In this document: positions 1 through 7,931 of the stretch, piece after piece
Position numbering within the stretch: the first letter of the stretch is position 1
Layout of the letters: the number at the start of each line of letters is the position of its first letter
Assembly (NCBI GenBank): GCA_020634165.1
Contig: JACKCF010000004.1
Span: forward strand, 124,001 to 188,000
DNA from: Anaerolineaceae bacterium
GTDB lineage: Bacteria; Chloroflexota; Anaerolineae; Aggregatilineales; Phototrophicaceae
Reading direction: 5' to 3'
Length of the DNA stretch: 64,000 bases
Made by a program: the position numbers and the translations under genes
Notes under the pieces: model-generated
Told to the model about the DNA's origin: nothing
Database searches by the model: none
The model's input: the letters and a program-made list of their open reading frames with translations, nothing else

Positions 1-2
1 TC

Positions 3-1088
3 GGTCATTCAACCCGCAAACCTATAAGTCCAGTCGAGATTGTCCATATGCTGGCTGAAGTCGGCGCATGGGGTGTGAACTTCCATGACAATGACCTGGT
101 TCCGATTGATGCCACAGCCGCACAGCGTGACCAGATTGTCAGCGATTTTAAGAAGGCGCTCGATGAAACCGGCATGGTTGTGCCTATGGCGACAACCGAC
201 CTGTTCAAGCATCCAGCATTTAAGGATGGCGCATTCACCAGCAATGATCCCAAAGTGCGGGCCTATGCTATTCAGAAGACGATGAAAGCTATCGACCTGG
301 GCGTTGAACTGGGCGCGACAACCTATGTATTCTGGGGTGGGCGCGAAGGCACAGAAACAGACAGCAGCAAGAATCCGCTGGATGCGATTAAGTGGTTTAA
401 AGAAGCGCTGAATTTCCTATCTGAATACGTCATCGACCAGGGCTATGACCTGAAATTTGCTATTGAGCCGAAACCGAATGAGCCACGCAGCAATATTTTC
501 CTGCCCACAGTTGGCGAAGCGCTGGGCTTCATCGAAACACTGGATCATCCGGAGATGATCGGCGTCAATCCAGAGGTCGCACACGAACATATGTCGGGCT
601 TGAACTTCCTGCATGGTGTGGCAATGGCATACAGCAAGGGCAAGCTGTTCCACATCGACCTCAACGACCAGCTCTATGGCCGCTATGACCAGGACTTCCG
701 CTTTGGTAGTGTGATGCCGAAACAAGCCTTCTACCTGGTTAAATTCCTGGAAGATGTGGGCTATGCGGGCAGCCGTCACTTCGACGCACATGCCTTCCGC
801 AGCAGCAATTACGGCGATGTCAAATACTTTGCACGTGGGTGCATGCGGACCTACCTCATCCTGAAAGAGAAAGCCGCACAGTTCAATCAAGATGCTGAAA
901 TTCAGGCACTACTCGCCGAAATCACTGCTGGCGATGCCAGCGTAAGCTACCTCAGCAGTGGCTACAGCACGGAATCTGCGAAAAAACTGCATGAAACGGT
1001 CTTTGATCGTGATGAATTGGGCGCGCGCGACCTGCCCTACGAGCAACTGGATCAGTTAACTATCGAACTGCTATTGGGCGTTCGTTAG
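3..1088 (+). CDS. xylA: Xylose isomerase, 5' end cut by window edge
   Basis: Interconverts D-xylose and D-xylulose (also glucose and fructose) in the cytoplasm, feeding the pentose phosphate pathway. The frame is open back to base 3, where GHSTRKPISP precedes the first in-window Met at 48. This aligns with the N-terminal stretch of Streptomyces-type (class I) enzymes, so the true start is off-window and about 25-30 residues are missing. Visible metal and catalytic segments are FHDNDL (catalytic His and Asp), EPKPNEPR (Glu), NPEVAHEHM (Glu and His), HIDLND (Asp) and RHFDAHAF (Asp). The C-terminus ends with the usual LDQLTIELLLG. It is followed by a terminator and faces a GH43 gene, consistent with a hemicellulose-sugar locus. 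Confidence 0.95.
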   Translation, partial: GHSTRKPISPVEIVHMLAEVGAWGVNFHDNDLVPIDATAAQRDQIVSDFKKALDETGMVVPMATTDLFKHPAFKDGAFTSNDPKVRAYAIQKTMKAIDLGVELGATTYVFWGGREGTETDSSKNPLDAIKWFKEALNFLSEYVIDQGYDLKFAIEPKPNEPRSNIFLPTVGEALGFIETLDHPEMIGVNPEVAHEHMSGLNFLHGVAMAYSKGKLFHIDLNDQLYGRYDQDFRFGSVMPKQAFYLVKFLEDVGYAGSRHFDAHAFRSSNYGDVKYFARGCMRTYLILKEKAAQFNQDAEIQALLAEITAGDASVSYLSSGYSTESAKKLHETVFDRDELGARDLPYEQLDQLTIELLLGVR

Positions 1089-1115
1089 CTCCTTACACTC
1101 CTTACCACACCACAG

Positions 1116-1153
1116 CAAAAAGGGTGGCCCACATTTGTGAGTCACCCTTTTTG
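1116..1153. terminator. Rho-independent terminator between convergent genes
   Basis: AAAAGGGTG at 1118-1126 pairs with CACCCTTTT around 1143-1151. A runs lie on one side and T runs on the other, so the hairpin can serve both xylA (+) and the GH43 gene (-). Confidence 0.8.
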
Positions 1154-1157
1154 TTTC

Positions 1158-2054
1158 TCAAAAGACCTGTTTTTCGCCTCGGATCGTCTCTAACGCAGCA
1201 CCGGATTCTTTGATCTCAACAAAGTGGGGGCGTTCCTGTAATGTGGCATTCGGGCTATGGAAAGTCATCAGCAGGTGGCCATCGAAGGTGCGAAACAGCA
1301 TACAATGACCACCATCGGCTGCGTAAAGTGGCTCACTGAGCTGTTCCCAGGGGCCTGTAATTTCGCCATTGGTAGAACGTGCCAAGCCGACGGTGTAACC
1401 GCTCGTGCTAAAGCTCGACCAGAGAATAAGCAATTTGCCATTCTTCAGCTTGTACATCGAGGGGCCATCCGTCACATAGCCCTTACGGCCTTTGGAGTTA
1501 AGTTCCTGCGCCCAGGGGGCTTCCGACGCATGAAACAGCAATTGCGGCTCACCGATGGCTGCTGTAAGGTCTTTGGTCAGGCGCAGTGCGCAAATCTCGC
1601 CATCGCCTACTTGCACCCACTCATGGCAAAAGACCATCCAGGGATTATCATCTGCATCAACGTATAAAGTGCCATCCAGACATTCCCAATCACTGGGCGT
1701 CAATGGGCCATCGCTGGTAGGCAGAAAAGGCCCTGCTGGCGTATCCGCTGCCAGAATCTGAGTTCCCCGTCGCACACCTTCTGCTTTAAAAGTCGCGAAC
1801 ATGTAGTAACGTCCGTGAAAGGCATGAACTTCCGGCGCCCAATAATTGCGATCCGACCAGAACCCCGCTGGTGGCGTAAAGGCTACGAAGGGTCCCTCCC
1901 AGTGCTCAAGGTCGGTGCTGGTGTAATAATCCAGGCCAGTCGCAGAATCACCCCATGCTTCCTGGCCACGAGTCCCATAGAGATAATACTTTTTCTCCTG
2001 TGGCACGGGCAAGACAAATGGATCGCGAATGTTGATGTCGGTGGTTTTCAGCAT
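1158..2054 (-). CDS. Glycoside hydrolase family 43 (beta-xylosidase / arabinosidase-like)
   Basis: Five-bladed beta-propeller glycosidase of the GH43 type, which removes arabinose or xylose units from hemicellulose. Visible are the N-terminal catalytic-base motif NIRDPFVL (Asp about residue 11), repeated blade segments such as YYLYGT and YYMFATF, the LDGTLYVDADDNPW blade, and VTDGPSMYKLKNGK where many GH43 enzymes carry the general acid. That position reads TDGP here rather than the commoner TEGP. No signal peptide is seen, so it probably acts on imported oligosaccharides. The start at 2054 is preferred over an upstream frame extension because GGAG lies 7 nt upstream. It sits between xylose isomerase and a rhamnosidase. 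The exact substrate cannot be read from the sequence. Confidence 0.85.
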   Translation of the reverse strand: MLKTTDINIRDPFVLPVPQEKKYYLYGTRGQEAWGDSATGLDYYTSTDLEHWEGPFVAFTPPAGFWSDRNYWAPEVHAFHGRYYMFATFKAEGVRRGTQILAADTPAGPFLPTSDGPLTPSDWECLDGTLYVDADDNPWMVFCHEWVQVGDGEICALRLTKDLTAAIGEPQLLFHASEAPWAQELNSKGRKGYVTDGPSMYKLKNGKLLILWSSFSTSGYTVGLARSTNGEITGPWEQLSEPLYAADGGHCMLFRTFDGHLLMTFHSPNATLQERPHFVEIKESGAALETIRGEKQVF

Positions 2055-2184
2055 GTTGCAGCTCCGATTTTTACGAGCCAACTAAGAAGCAACACTATAC
2101 CAGATTGAGTATGCCGTATTCTACCGAGTGCATACATGTATAGTGAGGCCAATTTGTAGTGCCACTTTGAGATAGCGCCAAACG

Positions 2185-2193
2185 TGTTATGAT
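2185..2193 (+). promoter_or_regulatory. Extended -10 promoter for the rhamnosidase gene
   Basis: TGTTATGAT fits the TGn-TATAAT extended -10 form about 75 bases before the GTG start at 2270. No good -35 box is seen. Confidence 0.5.
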
Positions 2194-2269
2194 TTTCGAG
2201 TCATTAATTTAGTGGCGCACAGGCCGCTAGCTTTCCTGGCTGACTAAAACGAACTCAACGAGGTAGACC

Positions 2270-4891
2270 GTGAAAATCGCCCATCTGAAGACTAACCATA
2301 TCGCTGATCCACTGGGATTCACTATCGACAAACCGATCTTTAGCTGGATTGTCGAAGATACCTCGGATACGGTCCAAACGGCTGCGCAAGTGGTGGTCTA
2401 CAGCGATGACGACTGCCAGCAAGTGATTTTCGACAGCGGCAAAATAGAAGGCCAGGAGATCAATAGCCTGGGCTACCAGCCAGCGCTCCAACTACAACCA
2501 CGCACACGCTATTACTGGCGTGTCAGTGTGTGGGGCGAAACAGAGCAAGCCACCAGCGAAATCGCCTGGTTCGAGACAGCCAAGATGGATGAACCCTGGG
2601 AAGCTGAGTGGATAACGCCAGATTTTGCCAATAACAAAACCCACCCTATTCTGTACAGGCCATTTGAACTGCCTTCGGGTGTCGTCTCCGCACGTGCCTA
2701 TATCTGTGGGTTGGGTTTGTATCATTTTGAGTTGAATGGGGAAAAGGTCGGCGAGGAATATCTGACGCCCTACTGCAACGCCTACGATCAGTGGATTCAG
2801 TACCAGACGTTCGATGTTACCGACCAGCTCACGGCGGGTGAAAACCTTATTTCGGTGATGCTAGGCAATGGGTGGTACAAAGGCCGCTATGGTGCCAATG
2901 GCGGTGCGGTTGATTTCTACGGGGATCAGTTCGCCCTGCTCTGCGAACTGCATATCACGCTCACAACTGGCGAAAAAATCGTCCTTGGGACAGATTCATC
3001 CTGGAACGCCCAGCCCTCGCCTGTTATCGAAAGCGACATCTTCGATGGTGAGGTCTACGACGCACGAATAACCAAAAACGTGCCGTCTGATGAGGTATTT
3101 CCCGTACAGGTCATCGACCTGGATATGAGCCGCCTTGAGGCGCGACGTTCGTTGCCTGTAAAGATCATGGAAGAGATCAAGCCGCTCCAGGTGATTCATA
3201 CACCAGCGGGCGAAACTGTGCTGGATATGGGCCAGAATATGACGGGCTGGCTGCGGTTCAAAACGAGTGCGCCAGCGGGAACACGCATCCGGCTGCAATT
3301 CGGTGAGGTACTGCAAGAAGGCAATTTCTTCAGAGAAAACCTGCGCACAGCTCGTGCCGAATACGAGTACATCGCGGATGGCAGCGAAACCATTGTCGAA
3401 CCCTATTTTACTTTTTTCGGCTTTCGTTATGTGAAGATCACAGGCTGGTCCGGTGAACCAAGTCTCGACGATTTTGTGGGCTGCGTCGTCTATTCCGAGA
3501 TGGACATCATCGGCAACATCGAGACATCCAACGAGAAGGTCAACCAGCTATTCAGGAATGCGCTGTGGGGCCAAAAAGGCAATTTCGTCGATATTCCAAC
3601 GGACTGCCCACAGCGTGACGAACGACTCGGCTGGACAGGTGATATTCAGGTGTTCAGTGGGACGGCTTGCTTCAATATGGATACCGGTGCGTTCTTCACC
3701 AAATATTGCTATGACCTGGCCAAGGAGCAGGCCAAACTCGGTGGTATGGTGCCTTACATCGTACCAATGTCGAATCTGAATAAGGGTGGGTCCAGTGCCT
3801 GGGGTGATGTCGCGACGATCATGCCCTGGAATATGTATGAGTTTTACGGCGACGTCAGCATTCTGGAACAGCAATACGAGAGCATGCGCGGCTGGGTCGA
3901 TTATATCAAAGGGGTTGATGACAATTCCGGCGGGCATCGGCTGTGGACAGAAGGCTTTCACTTTGGCGATTGGCTGGCGCTGGACGGACGCGATCCGGTT
4001 TATACGCGGCGCGGAGGCACACCAGAAGATTATATTTCGTCTGCGTTTTACTGCTATTCTGCGCGATTGGTCTCGAAAGCGGCGGCGATCCTCGGCAAAG
4101 AGGATGATGCCCAAACCTATATGCACCTCTCGGCTGAAGTCAAAGCAGCGATTCAGGATGAGTATTTTACACCAACGGGCCGCCTCGCAATCCCGACCCA
4201 GACAGGGTATCTGCTGGCCTTGTTCATGGACCTTGTGGCTAATGAATATCGAGAGCGCGTGGAACAGGATTTTATCGCGCGGCTGATGGAAGATAACGGG
4301 CAGCTAAGAACGGGTTTTGTGGGTACGCCTTACCTGTGCCGTGTACTGTCCAATATTGGGGCCAATGAACTGGCCTACAAACTCCTGCTGAATGAAGAAT
4401 ACCCTTCCTGGATATACGCCATTAACCTAGGCGCAACGACTATCTGGGAACGCTGGAACTCAATCAATCCTGACGGCTCGATCAGCTCAACGGGCATGAA
4501 TTCGCTGAATCACTATGCTTATGGTTCCATTGTCGAATGGATGTATCGTGATATGTGTGGGCTAAATCCGGCTGCTGGGGACGTGCCGGGGTTCCGTCAT
4601 GCGCTGATTGCACCCAAACCCGATTCATCGCTGGTATGGGCCAAAGCGGAGTACCAGTCAGCAGCCGGCCCGTATGAAAGCAGTTGGGAAATTGATGGTG
4701 CAGGATGCTTCACGCTCAACATCAGCATACCGTTTAATGCAAGGGCGACGGTTGTGCTGCCACAAGCCCAATTGGGACATATTTCGCTCAACGATGCACC
4801 GTTGACAGATGCGATTCAGGACGGTGATACGGTCACGACAACACTCGGTGCGGGCCGCTATAAACTTCTGTATCCGCTAGAAACAACCTGA
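2270..4891 (+). CDS. Alpha-L-rhamnosidase, GH78
   Basis: Inverting glycosidase that releases terminal L-rhamnose from plant glycosides or pectin. At 873 residues it has the full GH78 layout: an N-terminal beta-sandwich (SWIVEDTSDTVQ, RYYWRVSVW), a second carbohydrate-binding sandwich (ARAYICGLGLYHFELNGEKV), a concanavalin-like segment (DMGQNMTGWLRF), the (alpha/alpha)6 barrel and a C-terminal beta domain. The catalytic motif DCPQRDERLGWTGD is at about residues 445-458, with Glu451 as likely general acid. The second catalytic Glu is in TTIWERWNS. It starts with GTG behind an AGG-type ribosome site. No signal peptide is visible, so it is probably intracellular and acts on imported rhamnosides. 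Confidence 0.95.
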   Translation: MKIAHLKTNHIADPLGFTIDKPIFSWIVEDTSDTVQTAAQVVVYSDDDCQQVIFDSGKIEGQEINSLGYQPALQLQPRTRYYWRVSVWGETEQATSEIAWFETAKMDEPWEAEWITPDFANNKTHPILYRPFELPSGVVSARAYICGLGLYHFELNGEKVGEEYLTPYCNAYDQWIQYQTFDVTDQLTAGENLISVMLGNGWYKGRYGANGGAVDFYGDQFALLCELHITLTTGEKIVLGTDSSWNAQPSPVIESDIFDGEVYDARITKNVPSDEVFPVQVIDLDMSRLEARRSLPVKIMEEIKPLQVIHTPAGETVLDMGQNMTGWLRFKTSAPAGTRIRLQFGEVLQEGNFFRENLRTARAEYEYIADGSETIVEPYFTFFGFRYVKITGWSGEPSLDDFVGCVVYSEMDIIGNIETSNEKVNQLFRNALWGQKGNFVDIPTDCPQRDERLGWTGDIQVFSGTACFNMDTGAFFTKYCYDLAKEQAKLGGMVPYIVPMSNLNKGGSSAWGDVATIMPWNMYEFYGDVSILEQQYESMRGWVDYIKGVDDNSGGHRLWTEGFHFGDWLALDGRDPVYTRRGGTPEDYISSAFYCYSARLVSKAAAILGKEDDAQTYMHLSAEVKAAIQDEYFTPTGRLAIPTQTGYLLALFMDLVANEYRERVEQDFIARLMEDNGQLRTGFVGTPYLCRVLSNIGANELAYKLLLNEEYPSWIYAINLGATTIWERWNSINPDGSISSTGMNSLNHYAYGSIVEWMYRDMCGLNPAAGDVPGFRHALIAPKPDSSLVWAKAEYQSAAGPYESSWEIDGAGCFTLNISIPFNARATVVLPQAQLGHISLNDAPLTDAIQDGDTVTTTLGAGRYKLLYPLETT

Positions 4892-4893
4892 TT

Positions 4894-4957
4894 TAGCCAA
4901 GAAGCGCTCGAAACAATCCTCTGCCGAAAACAGGATCGTTTCGAGTGGCTAATTTTT
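4894..4957. terminator. Long hairpin terminator between convergent genes
   Basis: TAGCCA at 4894 pairs with TGGCTA at about 4946-4951. Inside it CTCGAAACAATCCT pairs with AGGATCGTTTCGAG with one mismatch, and a T run follows. The stem is unusually long and is placed between the GH78 and aldo/keto reductase genes, which converge. Confidence 0.8.
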
Positions 4958-4964
4958 CCCAAAT

Positions 4965-5936
4965 CTAGGATTTCTCTTCCAGTCGATCAGTTGCAGGCGG
5001 CGGTTCTGGCGACAAGGCCGATATCTCCGCACGGAGTTCAGGCGTCATGTCGATATCCAGCGACTTGAGTGAGCCTTCGAGCTGGTCCAGATTACGAGCG
5101 CCGATAATGGGTGCCGTCACGGCTGGATGGCTGGCGACCCAGGCAACCGCCAGACTGGCGGGTTCCCAGTTATGTTCCTGGGCGAAGTCTGTAAACCGCT
5201 CGGCGACTTCGTAATAGACATCAACACCATAGCGGGTTGAGTACATTCTATTTTCAACCAGTCGGCCTTTGTCCGGGCGCTTCTGGGTGCCGTATTTCCC
5301 CGTTAGGAGGCCTCCGCCTAATGGGCTGTATGGAATGACGCCCAGATTCTCTGATTGAGCCATCGGCAGTATTTCAACTTCTGCCTGACGCTTGACGACA
5401 TTGTACATCGGCTGAAGGCATTCGAACCGCGCTAAACCTTCTTTTGCAGAAATACCAAGCGCTTTCGCGACTTGCCATGCAGCGAAGTTACTGGCCGCCG
5501 GATAGAGAATTTTTCCGGCTTCGACGAGATCATCCAGGGCACGCAATGTTTCTTCGATGGGCGTATTTTCATCAAATTTATGAAGAAAATAAACATCGAC
5601 GCGATCCGTCTTGAGTCGCTTCAGGCTGGCCTCAATGGCGCTCGTGATGTGCCGCCTTGATAAGCCACCTGCATTAATGTCAGGTCCGGTTGAGCCAAAG
5701 ACTTTTGTGGTAATCACCAACTCATCGCGGCAATCAGCGATGAGATCTCCAAGAATTTCTTCAGAGCGTCCGCCTGCATACACATTTGCACAATCGAAAA
5801 AATTAATTCCAACTTCTCTGCAACGGTTAAACATGTCTGCTGATGTTTTTTCGTCAGCGGTATCGCCAAAAGACATGGTTCCAAAGCACAAAGTTGAAAC
5901 TTTTACGCCTGTATTTCCCAGTAACTTGTATTCCAT
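4965..5936 (-). CDS. Aldo/keto reductase
   Basis: NADPH-dependent aldo/keto reductase of the bacterial YajO/IolS-like group, cytoplasmic and monomeric TIM barrel. The catalytic tetrad is complete: Asp48 (FFDCANVY), Tyr53, Lys78 (ITTKVFG) and His119 (YFLHKFD). A cofactor-binding C-terminal segment APIIGARNLDQL is present. Two adjacent ATGs occur. The second (5936) gives the family-typical MEYKLLGNTG and has AGGAG 6 nt upstream, while the first ATG at 5939 is only 3 nt from it. The gene converges on the rhamnosidase and may reduce sugar-derived aldehydes or ketoses, but the substrate is not evident. Confidence 0.9.
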   Translation of the reverse strand: MEYKLLGNTGVKVSTLCFGTMSFGDTADEKTSADMFNRCREVGINFFDCANVYAGGRSEEILGDLIADCRDELVITTKVFGSTGPDINAGGLSRRHITSAIEASLKRLKTDRVDVYFLHKFDENTPIEETLRALDDLVEAGKILYPAASNFAAWQVAKALGISAKEGLARFECLQPMYNVVKRQAEVEILPMAQSENLGVIPYSPLGGGLLTGKYGTQKRPDKGRLVENRMYSTRYGVDVYYEVAERFTDFAQEHNWEPASLAVAWVASHPAVTAPIIGARNLDQLEGSLKSLDIDMTPELRAEISALSPEPPPATDRLEEKS

Positions 5937-6180
5937 CATGCTCTCCTGCAATAAAAATCCGAGGTTCATCCAACAAAATCAACATATTCACAGTTTTACC
6001 GCCGGAAGAGCAGATCAACAAACAAAGGGAGCATACCATCCAAGAGATCAGGCGATTAGCAAAACACAATCAGCTTCGAGGAATTGAGATAGGAGAAAAA
6101 CCCCGACCCCATCAGCTAGAAAAATCTATGGGAGAATTTGATAAGACTGGCTATGTGTGGCCGAAGAGGGAGAAATTCAG

Positions 6181-6252
6181 TACCCCCGACAGGATTCGAA
6201 CCTGTGCACATGGTTTAGGAAACCACTGCTCTATCCCCTGAGCTACGGAGGC
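6181..6252 (-). tRNA. tRNA-Arg (anticodon CCT)
   Basis: The reverse strand folds as a cloverleaf. The acceptor strand GCCTCCG pairs with CGGGGGT (one G-U at the first pair), the D arm is GCTC...GAGC, the anticodon stem is GTGGT/ACCAT with loop TTCCTAA giving anticodon CCT, and the T arm is CAGGTTCGAATCCTG. The discriminator is A. CCA is not encoded. Confidence 0.92.
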
Positions 6253-6267
6253 CTATCTATACAGGGC

Positions 6268-6276
6268 ATTATAGCA
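6268..6276 (-). promoter_or_regulatory. Extended -10 promoter of tRNA-Arg
   Basis: On the minus strand TGCTATAAT lies 16 bases before the tRNA 5' end. It is a perfect extended -10 at the right spacing. Confidence 0.7.
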
Positions 6277-6419
6277 GTCGTCTATGTGCGTCTCAAGCCT
6301 ACGGTAAGCATCACAATTACTGTTTGACTTGTTTACAGATTAGAAAATTTGTGCTATTCTATTGGTACATTGAGGTAATCACCCTTTTATCAATATCACA
6401 TAAGAAAAAGCGTCTTAAC

Positions 6420-6448
6420 TTGACAATTCTAGCTATTTGTCCTACTAT
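6420..6448 (+). promoter_or_regulatory. Sigma70-type promoter for the MNW microprotein operon
   Basis: A perfect -35 TTGACA at 6420-6425 and TACTAT at 6443-6448 are separated by 17 bases. Predicted transcription starts near 6455, about 270 nt before the first coding start. Confidence 0.65.
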
Positions 6449-6724
6449 ATAGTCAGATTACCCACAAATTCGGGTAAACGGTAATACTGGCTAATCGGGT
6501 AAGCTGATTGCAAATCAACAGAGGCTGACGAATGCCCTACGGTGATGGGAAAACAGCAATGTAGCACCTTGACCCAACCATCCTGAGATCATAGACTTTC
6601 GCGCGCCATAGACGGCACGTTGGGCTGAGAGGTCAAAATGCATTTTAAGCAATTTTGAACCAAACAGCATCGCTCATCGTATAGATGTGTAAGTGCACAT
6701 CCTGGAGCACAAGAGGAGGTAGCC

Positions 6725-6904
6725 ATGAACTGGTCGCACACGTTGGATGAGCAAATCGTGCACCAGCGGCGAACAACTCGTAAAAATGTCGCAAAAGCTG
6801 GATGGAAGCCGTGTCGGAACCTGCAACTTGCGGGGTACTGGCACCGTAAAGACAGACAAGATGAGATAACGATATGCGAAATTGCTCATGGGCACGTCGC
6901 ATAA
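6725..6904 (+). CDS. MNW microprotein 1, 59 residues, unknown function
   Basis: Short open frame starting MNWSHTLDEQIVHQRRTTRK, with an unusually good ribosome site (AGAGGAGG, 5 nt before ATG). It shares the Met-Asn-Trp start and a following Asp, a His and an Arg/Lys-rich stretch with the two small frames downstream. The second half contains several aromatic residues and two Cys. No membrane segment or signal peptide is seen. It is the first gene of a three-gene unit running to the terminator at 7379. I do not recognise the family. The strong ribosome site and the paralogues are the evidence that it is translated. Its C-terminal half is less like the others and could be degenerate. Confidence 0.6.
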   Translation: MNWSHTLDEQIVHQRRTTRKNVAKAGWKPCRNLQLAGYWHRKDRQDEITICEIAHGHVA

Positions 6905-7036
6905 TGAAGTGAAAAGCAATCAGGTAAGCCGACCTGAATACGTAAACAATAGATATCGCATTGCATCGCCGCTTTTACTGGTAACCCAACATCGACATTA
7001 GACGGTTAAGACCTATCGTTCGGGAGAAGACGCTTC

Positions 7037-7162
7037 ATGAACTGGAATTTAGATTTGCACAAGTCAGTTGCTAATGAGCAAATCCGCCGCGCAGAGCGTC
7101 AACGCCTGCTGACTATTGAAAATGATGAGCGCCGGGGCAAGCGTGCCCGCAAAGTGCGCTAA
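7037..7162 (+). CDS. MNW microprotein 2, 41 residues, unknown function
   Basis: Encodes a very basic, probably helical 41-residue protein that begins MNWNLDLHKSVANEQIRRAE and ends in an Arg/Lys cluster. GGGAG lies about 10 nt upstream of ATG. It resembles the next gene: MNWN, acidic or Gln, HK, then a charged ERxR/RxxR helix, and a basic tail. The N-terminal Trp plus an amphipathic basic helix would suit binding to nucleic acid, ribosome or a partner protein, but that is only inference. No known domain was recognised. Confidence 0.7.
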   Translation: MNWNLDLHKSVANEQIRRAERQRLLTIENDERRGKRARKVR

Positions 7163-7213
7163 ACCGACAAACTGGCATCGAAGCAACATTCAATCTCAAA
7201 GAGGGGGATTGTC

Positions 7214-7363
7214 ATGAACTGGAATTACGATCAACACAAGCATTATGTCCATGATCGTCTGGAGCGCGCCAAAAAGCAGCGCCAGATCGACGAAGTGATG
7301 CGTCAGGAAGAATCACCACGCCGCCCGATTCGTCGTCGCCGCAGTGGTGGCTCGACCATCTAG
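7214..7363 (+). CDS. MNW microprotein 3, 49 residues, unknown function
   Basis: Encodes 49 residues beginning MNWNYDQHKHYVHDRLERAK, with a Lys/Gln/Arg helix and an RRPIRRRR tail. GAGGGGG precedes the ATG by 6 nt. It lies 51 bases after microprotein 2 and is clearly paralogous to it, with the shared MNWN-x-D-x-HK pattern. It is the last gene before the terminator at 7379-7410. The basic tail suggests nucleic-acid or acidic-surface binding, but the function is unknown. Confidence 0.72.
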   Translation: MNWNYDQHKHYVHDRLERAKKQRQIDEVMRQEESPRRPIRRRRSGGSTI

Positions 7364-7378
7364 CATCATACAGCCAAC

Positions 7379-7410
7379 AAAAAAGCCGACATGTAATGTG
7401 TCGGCTTTTT
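7379..7410. terminator. Terminator between MNW operon and DCC gene
   Basis: AAAAAGCCGACA and TGTCGGCTTTTT form a perfect stem with a short loop. A and T runs on both sides let it act in both directions between the converging units. Confidence 0.9.
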
Positions 7411-7417
7411 AATTTCA

Positions 7418-7819
7418 CTACTCCGGCAATTTACAGACGCTATCCACACACTTATCCGGCAGATCAATACCCAACAGTCGATTGATGGCATAGCGATTTT
7501 GTGCTACCCAGCGATAGGTCACTGGCCCCAACCGCCCAAAGCCTGGAAGGCTAAAAATCAGCCAAAATGGCAACCCCAGGGGAACGGCCTTCAGCAGTTG
7601 CATAATGCCTGCAAAGCCTGCATAAACGGCGTGCTCCTGGTCAACCACGTGCATCTGCCCCATCAAGTCACGACCTTCTAATTGTGGAAATCGGCGCTGG
7701 ACTACTTCGTAAGCATGCAAATCAAGAAATTCAATTTGCTGGCGCCAATCTAGCCTGTGCATGAGGATGCGCGTCGTCTGACAGATGGCGCAGTTACTAT
7801 CGTAGATGGCAGTAAGCAT
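7418..7819 (-). CDS. DCC-family thiol-disulfide oxidoreductase-like protein (DUF393)
   Basis: A 133-residue protein of the DCC family (named for its Asp-Cys-Cys motif), related in its start to thioredoxin-like proteins. The characteristic N-terminal motif IYDSNCAICQ carries the CxxC pair immediately after the first strand. Downstream are a hydrophobic PLGLPFWLIFSLPGFG segment and YRWVAQNRYAINRLLG, typical of the family. Two further Cys lie near the C-terminus (DKCVDSVCKLPE). The frame extends further upstream, but the family starts at MLTAIYDSN, so 7819 is used even though the ribosome site is weak. It is divergent from the methyltransferase gene. Redox partner and substrate are unknown. Confidence 0.8.
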   Translation of the reverse strand: MLTAIYDSNCAICQTTRILMHRLDWRQQIEFLDLHAYEVVQRRFPQLEGRDLMGQMHVVDQEHAVYAGFAGIMQLLKAVPLGLPFWLIFSLPGFGRLGPVTYRWVAQNRYAINRLLGIDLPDKCVDSVCKLPE

Positions 7820-7845
7820 TGTCTGTGTTGTCCAATTCGGTCGTT

Positions 7846-7854
7846 TGCTATGAT
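7846..7854 (+). promoter_or_regulatory. Extended -10 promoter upstream of the RNA methyltransferase
   Basis: TGCTATGAT, an extended -10 of the same type as several others in the window, about 78 bases before the ATG at 7932. It lies inside the upstream region of the divergent DCC gene. Confidence 0.45.
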
Positions 7855-7931
7855 TATACGTACAGCGCATCAGCAGCAGATAAGAAAATGCTGTACGCCA
7901 CCTAACCAAGCCACCATAAAGAGCTACGCCT

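Larger units (their letters stand above)
6253..6724. other. Gene-free stretch: divergent promoters and long leader
   Basis: No open frame of note in about 470 bases. It holds the tRNA-Arg promoter at the left, a good plus-strand promoter at 6420-6448, and then an untranslated leader of about 270 nt before the first Met-Asn-Trp microprotein. The leader contains inverted repeats, for example ATTACCC near 6457 with GGGTAA and GGTAAT near 6471-6484, and TGATTGCAAATCA near 6506. I do not recognise a known riboswitch. Confidence 0.6.

Noticed and set aside
5843..6241. Plus-strand frame overlapping tRNA-Arg
   Set aside because: It overlaps the tRNA and is opposite to the start of the aldo/keto reductase gene.
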